Shown: positions 13,101-25,541, numbered from the stretch's first letter. The stretch: 64,000 nt of DNA from Cinclus cinclus (GCF_963662255.1 NC_085052.1:12731807-12795806); one strand, 5' to 3'. Program-made: numbers and translations. Notes: generated by a model not told the origin, from the letters alone.

Positions 13101-16100
13101 ATCATAAATGTGGAAATTCTGTTGGCAAAAAAACCACATAAAATCATCCAGTTTGAGCACCATGCCCCTTCTCCTGCATGGCAGCAAGAGGCTCACCCTA
13201 CCAGGATGCAGCACTGGAGTGCAAGCATACTACTGAACAGGAAGTGCTGTTTGCCTTCAATGGTCAGCACAAAACCTTCTTCCAATCTTTTTCCCTTTTT
13301 TTTTTTTTTTGTTTAATTGAAAACAGTCCTTCTTGTAAATTCAACTACCGTGCTGTAAAAGTTAAATTAATTTCCTTCAATGCTTCAAAAAACATTCCAG
13401 ATCTAGCAAAGTTCAAGAGTGGTCTTGTCCCACAACTCCTGCACATAAACACAGATAGACCACAGCACAAAGCAGGCTGCTCTCCGTAGGTGGCCTACAT
13501 CTTTCATTTCATTAAGGGTACTAACTACCTCCAGCAAATGACATTTGGAAGCCAAGTGCACTCTGCCTTGGAGAAGGGAAAATCATATTTCCCTGCGGTG
13601 ACCATAGCTTCAGGGGAGGTCTGCCTCCAGCAATGAAACACAAGCCCTAGAGGGTTCTGGTGCACAGCAGTCACTCGAGGGACACCCTCAGTGGGACACA
13701 AATAGGCATGATGCTTGCTTTAACTGGGATTTTTTTTTACCTGGGAAATAGACAGTTGAACCCTACATGATCACACTTGTGCATATGCTTCTTTAAAATG
13801 TCTGAACTCATTGGTCAAATTCAATACAGTCCTTCAGAGGAAGAGCTGTTCCCAAAATGTCACATTTCTGCAAAATATGCAAAAACAAGCAGCCAGACAG
13901 AAGAGAAGGATCTACAGGTGCTCCCAGTAAGCAAGTTTCACTAGAAGCACACCTGTATTTCCAGACACCAGAGAAACCACACAGGTGAGACTTGTTAAAA
14001 GTACCTTCACTTTAAGAAAAGCTCATTCTAACTCATCTTTGTATAGGTATAAAAAATGTCTCATCACAAGACAAATCCATTAAAAGACAGATTTTATTGT
14101 GCTGTGCAGCTAAACTACTCTTTCCAACTCTTGACTCAAACTATCATTGAAAGAAAATTGATAGTTTGAGATTCTCAAACTATCATTGAAAGAAAACACT
14201 TTTTTTTCTTGTCACAGAACTCACAAATTCTATGGCCTCTCCCTTTGCACTCTGCCATGAACTATCCTCTCTCCCCTTTGTCTCAGACCGAAGACCAAAT
14301 ATAAAAATAAGCATTATATTTGGGGTCAGTCTTTAATAGACAAACAAGACCTGGGAAGAAAAAATAAATCCAGAGTAGGGTGCCCACCTTGGACCCTCTC
14401 TCCTCCAAGTCCTACTTCTTGTACCTCTTTCCTAAATTGATGCTCACTAATATCCTCTTCCATGTGATTCCCTTTAGCTGGGGCAGATACTTCACCTCCA
14501 GCAATCTTTCATCTTTCAAGGTAGACATGCTGAATTTTACAAATCTTGTCTGAAATATGGATCCACCACCTCTCTCTAACTATCTTCCAAATGGCCCTCT
14601 GTTTTATCATGAAAACAAAGAGGGGCAGAGTCAGTCTCCACCATTTCAAAAGCGTTCACAGTTACCTTGGAGTTTGGTGTAATATTTCAGCAGTGCTTCA
14701 GGCATGTGGTTTATAAAGCACTTAGGGACCCATTAAATAGCAAAATTTAAGGCTAAAGGTTGGCAAGCTGAGGGCAGTGAGCTTTTAAATTTATGAAAGG
14801 CTACACAACTAAGAGGCCACTAAAGTGATAGCTGTCAGCACCACTCCATCCTACATTCATGCAGGTTCAAATAAAAAGCCTGCATGCACTCAAAAGAAAG
14901 AGAGCTCTCGTTCCAACTTCCAGGCTGTTTTCTAAATACTCTTTTCAAACTCCTTTTATACTCAGAAAAAGCCTTCCAGAAAACATCCACCCCTCTGCAA
15001 GCCTTGCATTGGTTACCTGATCCAGTTTTGCACTCCTTTTTCTTCCTTCCAGCTCTAACAAGCATCCTTGCCCTTTTACAAGTTAAGGTCATTCAGAGGA
15101 TCTATACAAGCAAGCAGAACACAAGCTGGACTGAAGATCTTGAAAGGCTCATGCTTACCCTCACCTTTAATAGGGAGGCACCACCCACAGAGACAACATG
15201 TTATCCCGGCATGCACTGCTCCCTCCTGATCCAAATGGAAAGCAGCACAAATCAAAAGGACCACAGCAAGTTGGAACCTGTTGTCTCAGTGGGTGGTACC
15301 CTGCATCTGTAATAGAGATGAAGGCAGCTGTAATCTCTCTGGTTTTATGCAAATGGGATGCTGCACTTCAGATCCTGGCTAGGGGCCAGGAAAAAAAAAA
15401 AAAAAAAAAAAAAAAAACAAAAAACCCCAAACCCCACCACCCTTGAAAGTATGAAGCTGATGTAGTAAACATCAAAACACAGTTGGAATGCCACTTAGCA
15501 GGATGTGGGAAGACCACAAATAAAAATCTTATCTCAGTCTATTCATAATAAGACTTTCTATTTCAGCTCTGAATTATAACCCTTAAATTTTAATACAAAT
15601 AAGACTATTCAAGGTGTTCAGGAATTCTATCACATCATGGTTTTCACTTTCCATGCACTTCTTTAAAGCGTTAAGAAAAAAGATGAGCACTCAAACTACA
15701 GAACAGTTAAATGCAGATTCAACCTTGGCCTTGGTTCAGAGCAGACTGAAGACAAAAGCCAGTCTGGGAAAAACACATTTTCCTTCATAGGCCCTGGACA
15801 GCCCTGCAAACCTGTGCCAGCACAGTCCAGGGCTGGCACACACTGTGGCACCACAGTAACACAGAATTACAGAATGGGTAAAGTTGAAAGGGATCATAGT
15901 GTGTCATCTGCTCCAACCTTCCTGTTCATGCAGGGTAAACCCAGAGCACATGGTACAGGATTGTCCCCAGACAGTTCTTTAGTATCTTCACAGCCTCTCT
16001 GGACAATCTGGTCCAGTGCATGGTCACCCACACAGTAATTAGGTTCTTCCTCATCTGCAAGTGGAACTTCCTGTGCATCAGTTTCTGCCTGTTGCCTCCT

Positions 16101-19100
16101 GGGTCAGAGACTCCCAAGGGCTGCTGCAAAGGCAATGCTCAGCAGCAGATGAAGCTGGCATTGCCACTGATGGAGTCTGAGTCCAGCTACCCCTGCTGAT
16201 GCTGCCTTCCTCGTGCACCTGTTCTCCACTGAGGAAGAAGTCACCATAATGTTTGTAAACTGCAGGAACAATCAGGCACCTGTCCCTTGACCTTGTTGAC
16301 AGTCTGGCATCAGAGCACGAACCTGCAGCTGCCAGCTGAGGCATTGGCTTTGTGCAGACACACAGGGACACATTCCTTGCTGCTGGCATCGCTACAGGCA
16401 GTTGCTGCCAGCAAGGGGTGGAGAAAAGTGCAGGACTCAGCATCTCCTCTCCCACAACTGCACTAGCCACATGTTTCCTGGCAGCAGGCTGCAAACACTC
16501 ACCACTGCAGTGCAGAATCTCTTCAGAATGCAAGAACTGTTTGAAAAAATGGCCCTACTTTAACCCCGCTGAATAGATTTGAGAAGTTACACATTCGTTT
16601 TTATTTGAAAGGAGATAGAAAAAGCTAAAAATTGAATATAACTTGCAAAAACATCCTGGAAGGATTTCTGCTGCCACTCAAGTTGTGCAACATTCTTGAC
16701 TGGAAAGACTTATTTCCATGCAACCAGCTTGGCATGAAATCCCACTGAAAGGCCTGTGGTTCCCTAGCACTGTCATGACATCATGATTTAGGATTTTTAA
16801 AGCTATCAGCCCAGCACAGCTGGTGTCATGGTTGCCATTATACCATGAAACACTGAGTGGTTTTAAACAAAAAAGGTTTCCTTGTTTGAAATTCCTAGAT
16901 TTCTTCCATCTTATTCTACAGATTCTTAAAACCAGACTGGTTCTGTAAGCAGAGTATAGCTGATACGTAAGCAGAGCAGGAAACAGCACTGCTTTAACTG
17001 AAAATAAATCTGTCAACAAGGAGGCACTGGGAGAGCTCTACTTCAGACTTTTCAGGTTCTTATTAAAAAATATAAATTAAAGTCAACATTTTCACATTAT
17101 TTGCTACATCTGTTTGCTATTCCATTATAAATAAAAATACGGGGGCCTCCAATTCAGTGTTAGTTCACTCAAAAAAATCAAAAAGTCCTTTTCATTTAAT
17201 ACTGCATTTTAATTGTTCTAGACTATACTGTATTACCATGAAAGGTCCACAAGAAATAAGCTACACATTGCCCAAACTGGGCAATTAACAAGACCTTTGG
17301 CTGTGTTCTATCTTTCCCTTTCTAAAGTATGGACAGCAAGGTTATGGAAGCACATCCCTGTTGTGGGAACCTTGATGACTGTCACAAGCACATCCATGTC
17401 TGCACTCTGTATTGACAGCTGGGAATCCAAAAAAACCCACAAACTCTTTCCTGTCTCCAGAGGCCAGGGCAATTGAGCAGAGTTCAGTGCCACACTGGTT
17501 TTAAAGGAACAACTGCCCTGCCACCCCATGCTCCTGCCAACCATTCCACAGCACACTTTGCCTGGGACAGCAGAATCCCAAAGCCCTTCAAGCAAAAGAG
17601 AGACATATTTTCTTAAATAAAGCTTTATTAAAGTCCCTGTCAGAGAACAAGAACCTCCCAAGTGCATGGGAAAATCCACCACACTCCTACAAATGTGCAC
17701 CTAGTGCTAGGCTGGTAATGTGCAGCTCCCACAGAAATCAAATTTCGAGAGCAGTTTCACCAAACAGCAATTGCCCTTCTCTACCAGAGAATTGCTGGTA
17801 AGTGCTCAGCTCCTTTGAAAATCTTCTTCAACCAGCCTACGGTGCTTACGTACCAGCTGGTAACTTCACATTCAGTGTTAAAGAGATGTGTAGATCTTGA
17901 CAGCTCTACCACATGCATAATTGTACATTAAGACTTTAGGACACAAGGTAGAACCAAGCTACTAAAGGACAAATAGTAATAAGCTTTGTAGCTCCAAGAA
18001 TGAGGCCAAAATAAAGGTGACAGATTGCAGACAACTGAGCATCTCAGGGCAAGTGACACATTGCTGTGGAGCTGGGGAATGCTGTTTCTGCCACTCAGAG
18101 AGAAGGGAAACATACACCTGATTTATAAACAAAAGCACCATGTGAAGGCCTACATGTTCACATTAAGATCTCCTGTGGAAGCAAGGGAAGGAAGCCTTAA
18201 ACTTCATTTCTTTCACTTGCCCTACTTTTCCTCTGCCCTTGCAACTAACGACTGAGTTCTGTTAATAGTAGCTTTGTTGTTAGCAGACGTGTTGGTTAAA
18301 TGTCTGAGGCAGGTATCTGCGACATTAAGGTCGTGTATAAACTCCAGACTTGTTTTCTGGAAAACGATTCTGTAGTCACAAACACAAGGAGAAAAAAAAC
18401 AGAAGAAACTGTCTTGAGGAAGGGGTAAAGTTAAACAAACTGCCCATTTGCTGCTGTTACAAGAGAAGCACTTTGATGGAAAAAAAAATGGTGGCTGAAT
18501 TGTAACCAAGACATACAAGAGGAAGAAAGCTTGTGTGAACAAACTGGAGCCTTTGCTGCACTATTCATCAGGACATGTATACTGCAACTGTAATACAGTG
18601 CAAAGATAATTTCGGTAAATAGCAGCAGCAGAAACTTTGTGCCATTTCTGGCTGGTTAAAAGGCTACGTTCACAGCTCCAAAATCAAAATGGCTTGGCTA
18701 CTGCTACCCACTTTAACTGGAGTTAAGGAGTAAGGTCAGCTAACAAAAGACAAATATAGGGTTAGCTCATGCTTCCTGCTTGGTCTAATCCAAAGTTCCT
18801 GCTAGAAACCATCCATACCAGCAACCTAAGATAATAATTTAATTACTGGAAAAAAGACAGTCAAACAATTAGAGTTTTAGGCTTCTGTTACAGCCACTGG
18901 GGTGGCAGTCTGCTGACAGTAACACTGCTGTGCCAGCAACAGCAAAAATGCCCTTACAGCAGTTTTCCAGAGGAAGGCATTTAACATGCACAGGGAGGGG
19001 TCAGGATTTAAGCATACGACCATAACAGATTAAAGAGTGTGAAAAACACAACAAGACAAACAGTTAAAAGAAAATTTCCCAACCAGTTAAAAGAAATTTA

Positions 19101-22100
19101 AACAAAAACCCACTCAACACTGAAAGGAAATATACTGCATTCAAAGCCTGCAGAGGGGAACATGTAATTTCTTCTACATACAAGAACACACAGACGTCAT
19201 CTGTTTTAAGACCAAGGCTAGGGTGTTCTCAACAGAAAACCAGCTGTTCAAATAATATGAGCAGCAGGACAGGGTTTTGCCTACACACCCCCAAAACACA
19301 ACACAAAACACAACACACAGCTACAGAACTTAAATGACACTTACTCATGTACTCTGTTGTCTCCATACAAGTCGCTTAACCCAAAGCTGACGTAGTGCCA
19401 ATGCTCAGGAACATTCAGTGCTGGGTTTCCCAGGTTTCTGTACATGCTAACATAGTCCAGAGGGTCAGGTCCTCCCAACCTGCATTAAAAACAGAAAAAT
19501 TCTTATGTAACTTAGTTTACTCAAAACAAATGGTAAGTCTCCCCAGGTGCTAGAAGAGGTTGTACAAAGACCTGGTTTAAAACAAAATTTAGAATATTCA
19601 AATTACCTCAAAAAAAAAAAAAAACCAGAGAAAAAAAATTGAGGAGAAAGGCTAGTTAAAGTCCAGAAAGCTTTGAGCACAGGAAGACAAAGTACATGCG
19701 TACAATGCGCTAAAAATGTTTTTAACATTAAAGCATAAAAACCTCTGGAAAATCATATTAAAGCTTCCACAAAAAAACCAAAGAAAATTGAAAAACTCTA
19801 CTACTAAAAGAGCAAAGGTTGTATCTGCAGTGCAAGCTCTTAATTCAGTCCAGAGGCACATACCTCACAGAAAGTGATGCTATTCCTCAAGCAGATCTTG
19901 AAATTACTAGGTTTTGAGGAGAATAATCCATACTTCTGAACACAGACAAAATAGTTCAAACAGTGGAGGAGAAAAACATTGATTAAGTAAAACTAGCAAG
20001 AATGAGTAAAAAGCAACACTCTACCCCCTGCATCAGCATTAGAATGGCTTCCTTAAAAGAACATAACTCAAAAGTTGTGCAGCACAGACAAGTTACACTA
20101 CGCAGCAACCACCAAAGCCTGCAGCCACCCTTCCTGCTACAAGGCACAGGGAATTGAGGCCCTGTGCCAGCAGACAGCACAGCACATCCTCCTGCCACTC
20201 ACATCACCTCTGCCTGAGCAAAGACAGGACAACTCCCTGCTGAAGGAAGGAACACACTGGACTGTTTTGCTGTTTGCCCTGTCAATCACAGAACACCTAC
20301 CACAAACAGTTACAGCACAGTTGAGCAGCTGTTTAACCACTTTGTGCCTACAACACACTGTGTCTACAAGTAAAACTCTCAGCTGCTCCAAACAAGAAAA
20401 TCCAAACTCACACAACCCCAGTCACTGGAACCAATCGTTCTACACATCAACTCCCGTCATGTCTATTGTCTGTTTAAAGCTTGACACAATCATCTGCAGG
20501 TTGCAGGGCATGGCTGTGCTTCCTTCACTTGTCCTGGGGGTTTGTGTATCATCATAAGCAGTGTCCATGGCTGGACAGATGGATCCAGCCCTAATGACAG
20601 TGAGACACTATTTTAAATCCTCTGCCCTCCTGCTGTTGCCCAACATTATCAAGTCTGTAGAAAAGAGCATATCAGCTTGGTATATTAAAACAGAACATTA
20701 GCTTGGTGTATTAAAACATCCTTCACCTCTCCACAGGTGTGCTGTGCTGCCATGCTTCTACTGCTGCTGGCAAAAAAAATGGAGCAGTTGTCTAACATGA
20801 CTGACTTTACCTAGGACAGCTTCCTCTTCTTAAATCATACAAGGCCATCACGGTAACTAAGACCAGTTGCAGTTTCTCCAGCATGCCAGTTAAGGATGCA
20901 GCCCAGGATACTGAGGCAGGACGGAGAGGATGAGCAGCTCACCCCCAGTAGTGGCACAGGTGTCCATTGTCAAAGGCTACATCACAACAATGCAGCCTTC
21001 TTGTATGAAGTGGCACCTTCATGGCATAAAAGGCAAATTAGTGAGCAAACGGGGGGAGAGTACGTCAGACTCCAGGATGGAGCTGAGTCTGATCTTCAGT
21101 AGACACCTGAGAAAACCTGTTTTCAAAGTCTAGCAGTAGTTTGAAACACTCAGGAAAAAAACATGCCCCCTCTGATACCCTTTCCTTACCTGTTCCCTTT
21201 CACTGGCATCAGGTCACACTGGAGGCTGAGATCTCTACCCGAAGCACCCATTCAGGTTCAGAGCATGGCACCTATGTCCCGGCCAGTGCTCAACCCCCCA
21301 GGAATACATGATGGAAGCAGTCAGAGGGAAGCAATTCCAGCCAGGATGGTCACTTACCCTTGATGAGCAGCAGTGAACAGCAGCAGCCACACACAATTAT
21401 TACTGGACTGGGAAGACTCCAGAGTGAGGGAGCTTCATGCACTGACCACTGTGAGAGACTAGTCAGTGGTCAGAGCAGTTGTGTGGGCTTTGCAATGAAG
21501 GGATCACTGCTAAGCAACCAGCATCTCCTACATGAAGAAAACCTGCTTCCAAACTGGGTTTAATAACACTTCAGAAGTCAAGCAATCAATGCTGAAACAT
21601 TACTGGCACAGGCACTCTGACACTGACAAGATGCAAGACAAACCTCTACACTGCCCTTTTCAGGACAGAGACTGGTCTATGAGTACATGCTTTTCCTTAG
21701 GGCTACCCAAATGTACTTGTCAGGTCTGATGCAGATGGCAAGTCCTGCCTAGGGCAGCACCAGGCAAGCCAGACACTTCTCCATCACTCCTGCCAGCAAT
21801 CCTGTGTTTGCTTTCAAAGGCCAAACTTTGGAGACAACAAGACCTGCAGCACCGCACTACCCAAGAGGTGGCCTCAGCAATGTGGTACCAGGTGGCCTGG
21901 AGGAGCTGAGCTCAATCCTGCCCAGAGTTCACTACCAACTGGTTCACATGTTGCTCAATGAGCCAGTCACACCATCTTTACTCACTGAGAAATGTAATAG
22001 GTTTGGAAGACTAAAAGCCTGCAGGAGTGAATAATTATGACATATCCAAGCCACATACCTTTTAAAAACACATATCCAAGCCTATCCCAAAACTGCTGCA

Positions 22101-25100
22101 ACTGCAAAAGCATCCAGCAGGAGCTTTAAGCCAGCTACCTGCAGCACACAGTAACATAGCCATGGCAATAACGCTCACCAAAGGTTAGTCAGCACAGATA
22201 TTCATCCAGTTTCGGTGGCAGGTTTCACTGCTCTATCATCAGAGATGCTGCTGTGGTACATCCTCCCGCCCACGGCCGCCCCACCGCGGCAGGGTTCGAC
22301 CTTGTATCACAATCTACATATCAGTACATGCACTCACACAAAGAGCTGGAAGCGTTGGAGGAGATTATTAGGAAGAGCCCAACTTCAAAGCCAGAGGTAC
22401 AGTACAAATTTGTTACATTCTCTATTCATGGTGCTCATTCAGGAGCAGGAAGGGCTGCCTCAGGGGAAACCCTGTATTTGCATCTACACTCAAGAGTCTT
22501 CTTTTGCCTGATGCTAAGAGCACTCTGAAGTTTCTGTGGACCCTGACGCTAAGAGCACTCTGAAGTTTCTGTGGAAGGAGAATCGCAAAACACAGAGAGG
22601 AAAGAAATTGGAAAATTCCTAATTCATTCACCCCGTTAGTGTATTGTTTGAAGCCACTTTCCAGCAGCTGAAAATAGGACTGCTTTTCACAGCTGCCTTT
22701 CAACAACCCTTCAGAAGTAGCCTGTGATTCCCAAAAGGACGAAGACCACAGCTCACTGCACAGGTTTTTGAGGATATGGCCTAAATTTAAGACAGGTGAT
22801 AAAAACCCAGTAGTTGAGCCCAAATTATACCTATTTCAAAACCTATCACAAAAAAAAAAAAAGAAAAAAAAGAACTAATACTATTTTTTCACCAGCAATT
22901 CTATGCAACAAGATATTTCAATTTGAGATACTCTACCACATTTTATAATAAAAATGGACACTGGATATCAACAGAAACTCCATCTTGGTGCATGGCCTTC
23001 ACAAAAACAGAAATTCTTCCAAGAAGTTCTGATTGAATCCCAAGCTCTCTCCCAAGATAGGCAAATAGCATTTTAAAAGATTAGTTCCATTAAATAATCC
23101 ACATGGGTAAACCCCTTTATGTAACAGGCATGGAGTTCTGCAGATTCTCCGACATTACGCAGTTAGGATCTGCTCTGATCTACAAGCCAAAGACTACAAC
23201 TTCAGCCCTCTGAACAAAAAAACCCCAACAAATTGCTGTTAACCATAGAGAAACTGATACATATAATTAAAAGCTGATTAGTGTTACAATATTTCTCCTA
23301 AGGCAGGAACTTCGTGCAGCAATTTCCTCTTCTAATCTGAAACAGCTAATAGTTGGCAGCCCAGGCAGAGTAGGACAGATTAGCAGAGTTGTGACAGGAC
23401 TCCTTCCACCAGATTTAAAAAAACCAAGCTCCAAGTTTCACCCAACAACAGGAGAGAAAGAACGAACTTGTGGCATCTGAGGATACTTTACCTCGCACAA
23501 GCATTTCCTGCACAAGACAGCAGTAGGAAAGCTCACCTCTACAACAGAAGCTCTCAGCACTCAGTGCTGGCTGAGCTAGGAGCTGGAGGAACCACTAAGT
23601 GGAAAATGCCAGGATAAACAGGCCTTCACATTACTTCTTCCTTGTAACCTGCCAGCAGCAATTCTTTTAGTGTTAGAGTTCCAATTGCAGCAAAACCCTA
23701 ATCAATCCCTTAAGCAACAAGGCTTCTTCCCAAATAAGGGTCTTTGCCATTCTTCACTATAGACCCAAATTTCCCTCAACCTCCAAAAAATCCTACATCA
23801 ATACAGACTGTATGTTTTAAGCTGTTGATAGAAAAGAAGTGCTAACATTACTGGAAATGCTTTATGAGTATCTAAGATTAGACATAGGTGTAAAATCAGA
23901 CTGATCAGACCACCACCAAAGCACTGATGTGCAAAGATGACTAAGAAATTATTTATATTTTGAGGTGTCAGATTTGCAACATCTTATCTCAGCCCATTAT
24001 GTCATTTTAATACAATACTCCCCTAGGCAATAAAGGCTAACAGACAAACTTCTTGCTAGAATCACGTAAAAACAACAGTTCTGTGGACAACAACAGCTTT
24101 GTCTGTCAGAGCAGCACACAGGGAGGATGTTATTCTGCTGTTGCTCAGGATTCTAATTAGATAAAGACATACAGGTTGAAATGAACTGTAAAGAAAGAAG
24201 TTGAGCATTTACTAATTTTTTCAAGTGCTGGGGTAGGGACTGGCCCATGTCACATAAAGCAAACATTTGGGGGTGACTTGATCATGTTCCTTAGCCCCAG
24301 AAGAAAGGGCTGAGCAGCTAAATGATAGCAAAAAGCAAAAGGAACTCCTCTTCACATGGGATTAGACTGTAGACACTTATCTTGATAGCTAAACATCCAA
24401 GAACTTCCTTCATGCCACTCTTCCACATAAACAACTGCTGTTCCTGGTGTCAGACACTGTGTCAGCAGAGACACTGAGCAGCAGATTCACAGTCTGTGAT
24501 AACACATGGCTACGTAAGGCCAAGAGAAGCTGGCACTGCCCCGTGGGCTTCATGGCTACACACAGCATGTGTCCGGCCTGGAGGCTGCAACAACGGCTTT
24601 GCTCTGGTCAGTGCCGCCACGCTCGAACCGTGGGCTCCAGGTCAGAAGACGGAGCTCGTGCCTCCTGCCCACGGGGAAAACTCCAGACCCTCAGTGGGAC
24701 CCTCAGATACCTCCACTGAGTAACATGCACTCCCTTTTTGTAAGGCCTGCCCCAGCTGGGGCCTTCACCAGCTACCCCTCACTCAGGGACCCTCCAAATC
24801 ACCCCAGAAACTCCAATTCACTCTCCTGTCTTCAGTGCACACCTCTCTAGACCTTCCTCCTATTGCAAGCACATTGTCCCCTCCAAACGCACACCCTAGG
24901 CAACCAACTGCACCCCCAGTGCCTCCATCCCCAGACCCACTGCATATCCGCTAAACTCTTGCATCTCACCCCTAACTCAGGACGTAAGCCCCAGTCCCTC
25001 TCCCCTTCCTGCAACCCTCCCCAGCCCCTCCACCTCACCCCGTGCAACGCCCCCAGCCCTAGTGCTTCTCCCAAACCTCTCCCAGTCCCACTACTCCTCC

Positions 25101-25370
25101 TAAACACTCTCCTATCCCACACAAGGCGCCGGCCCCACTGCTCCCTCCAGCTCCATGCAGGACCCCGGCCCCCTCCAGGCCGCCTCACCAGTACTTGAGG
25201 ATGGCGGTGACCTGGAGCGGGTTGGGCTGGTCGGGGTAGAGGCGTCGGCACTCGCCGTAGATACCGTGCAGCCCCGGCGGGAACAGCGACGGGAAAGACC
25301 CGGACCCAGACCCTGAGCCGGACCCCGGCCCGCCCGGGGGGGGGCCCCCGCCCGGACGCACGCCCTCCAT
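1..25370 (-). CDS. SUFU: SUFU (suppressor of fused homolog), 5' part: coding exons 1-3 of a gene that leaves the window
   Basis: SUFU binds GLI transcription factors and holds them inactive in the cytoplasm and nucleus, and is the main negative regulator of vertebrate Hedgehog signalling. Three exons on the minus strand, 25189-25370, 19345-19479 and 1173-1309, join in frame through GT-AG sites and give residues 1-151 plus one base of codon 152. From about residue 26 the product follows human SUFU closely, with no length change, so numbering is the same (Trp61 at the exon 1/2 junction). The exon 3 segment, residues 107-151, equals the human protein as I recall it and includes Tyr147 of the GLI-binding cleft. 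Only the first ~20 residues differ strongly. Exon 4 onward must lie left of position 1; I saw nothing like it in 1-1172. SUFU is divergent to ACTR1A, as in human. Identification is from remembered homology, not a search. Confidence 0.95.
781..887 (+). mobile_element. CR1 LINE 3'-end fragment
   Basis: It carries the avian CR1 tail wording (TTGGACTTGATCTCAAAGG, then TCTTTTCCAATCTAG and GATTCTGTGA). Only the last ~100 bp are present, as is usual for 5'-truncated CR1 copies. Confidence 0.7.
1173..1309 (-). CDS. SUFU: SUFU coding exon 3 (residues 106-152, last codon split)
   Basis: A 137 bp exon with acceptor CCTTCCAG| and donor TCAG|GTACCA. It starts with FTGTDGPSGFGFELTF and ends ARYVFQS. I see no amino-acid difference from human over residues 107-151. 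It is the last SUFU exon inside the window and ends one base into codon 152 (Glu expected). Confidence 0.95.
3710..3870 (+). repeat. G/T-rich low-complexity tract with (TTTG)n
   Basis: Nearly all G and T over about 150 bp, with two clusters of TTTG units (around 3820-3835 and 3842-3860). The minus strand, which is the SUFU transcript sense, is CAAA-rich. Confidence 0.9.
9685..10030 (+). mobile_element. CR1 LINE fragment (degraded)
   Basis: Typical CR1 3' ORF2/UTR sequence: GTCCTGGGCTGCACTACC, GTGTGGCCAGCAGGTTGAGG, GGCCACGAAGATGCTCAGAG, CCATTCAGCCTGGA, GTGACAGGACAAGGGGGAAT. It has several deletions and no open frame. Confidence 0.85.
14135..14196. repeat. 39-bp-spaced direct repeat with an inverted copy between
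   Basis: Two identical 23-mers beginning CTCAAACTATCATTG lie at 14135-14157 and 14174-14196. Between them TGATAGTTTGAG (14159-14170) is the exact inverse complement of their first 12 bases. Confidence 0.9.
15391..15417 (+). repeat. (A)27 run in SUFU intron 2
   Basis: An uninterrupted A run followed by an A/C-rich stretch. It could be a retroposon tail, but I do not recognise the sequence before it. Confidence 0.9.
15858..16115 (-). mobile_element. CR1 LINE fragment, antisense to the window
   Basis: Reads in from the 3' end: ACACAGAATTACAGAATGGG, AAGTTGAAAGGGATCAT, TCTGGACAATCTGGTCCAGTG, TTAGGTTCTTCCTCATCTG. It matches the CR1 tail in reverse complement and is degraded. Confidence 0.8.
19345..19479 (-). 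CDS. SUFU: SUFU coding exon 2 (residues 61-106)
   Basis: A 135 bp exon with acceptor AATGCAG| and donor GTACATGA|GTAAGT. It encodes the block starting LGGPDPLDYVSMYRN and ending LSDLYGDNRVHE, which identifies SUFU. Differences from human are conservative, in the stretch after MYRN and in the PEHWHY region. The phase (one base in, two out) fits exons 1 and 3 exactly. Confidence 0.95.
20674..20718 (+). repeat. Imperfect direct repeat
   Basis: AGCTTGGTATATTAAAACA at 20674-20692 recurs with one change (GTGTATT) at 20700-20718, an offset of 26 bp. Confidence 0.8.
22508..22575 (+). repeat. 35-bp tandem duplication
   Basis: A 33 bp stretch beginning CTGATGCTAAGAGCACTC (22508-22540) is repeated at 22543-22575 with one base changed (ATGCT/ACGCT). 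Confidence 0.9.
25189..25370 (-). CDS. SUFU: SUFU coding exon 1 (residues 1-61, last codon split)
   Basis: The start ATG is at 25370-25368 and the donor is TG|GTGAGG at 25189/25188. The segment LFPPGLHGIYGECRRLYPD is the conserved SUFU N-terminal block. It is preceded by a Gly/Pro-rich and then Gly-Ser repeat stretch (about residues 7-25) where human SUFU has Pro/Ala/Gly repeats. This ATG was chosen because it gives the same N-terminal length as human (Trp at 61). The frame stays open upstream of it, but the next in-frame ATGs (25670 and 25712) lie upstream of the promoter modules. Confidence 0.95.
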
Positions 25371-25514
25371 GTCCCGGAGGTGGCTGGTCCCGGCCGGTCC
25401 CAGTTGGTTCCGAACCCGCTCCGCTACCACCAGGCGCTCCCGGCCCAGCCCGGCCCGGCCCAAGCGGCTGCGTGGGGCCGCGGGAGGAGGGGCGGGGCCT
25501 ACTGCCAGGCCGCG

Positions 25515-25541
25515 TGAGTGACAGGCCAGCTTCACCAATGG
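25515..25541 (+). promoter_or_regulatory. Composite TALE-decamer / CCAAT module, copy 1
   Basis: TGAGTGACAG (25515-25524) matches the PBX-PREP/MEIS decamer. After 10 bp comes CCAATGG (CCAAT at 25535-25539), an NF-Y-type box. It lies about 150-170 bp upstream of the SUFU ATG. Factor assignment is from motif knowledge only. Confidence 0.6.

Larger units (their letters stand above)
1310..19344 (-). other. SUFU: SUFU intron 2 (18.0 kb)
   Basis: A long AT-rich intron with no recognisable nested gene or RNA gene. It holds CR1 fragments at about 9685-10030 (+) and 15858-16115 (-), a G/T-only tract at about 3710-3870, homopolymer runs (3392-3420, 13292-13312, 15391-15417) and a direct/inverted repeat at 14135-14196. 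The short open frames scattered through it have no family resemblance, splice logic or codon pattern to support them. Confidence 0.85.
19480..25188 (-). other. SUFU: SUFU intron 1 (5.7 kb)
   Basis: Non-coding. It contains small tandem duplications (20674-20718, 22508-22575) and A-rich runs (about 22850-22873). The 400 bp next to exon 1 (24780-25180) is strongly C/T-rich on the plus strand, so G-rich in the SUFU transcript. Confidence 0.85.

Noticed and set aside
13140..13200. CR1-like phrase AAATCATCCAGTTTGAGC
   Set aside because: Partial likeness to the CR1 3' end without the flanking order; could be chance.
15280..15300. Near-GLI site TGGGTGGTA in SUFU intron 2
   Set aside because: One mismatch to the core, and such 8-of-9 matches are expected many times in this length of DNA.
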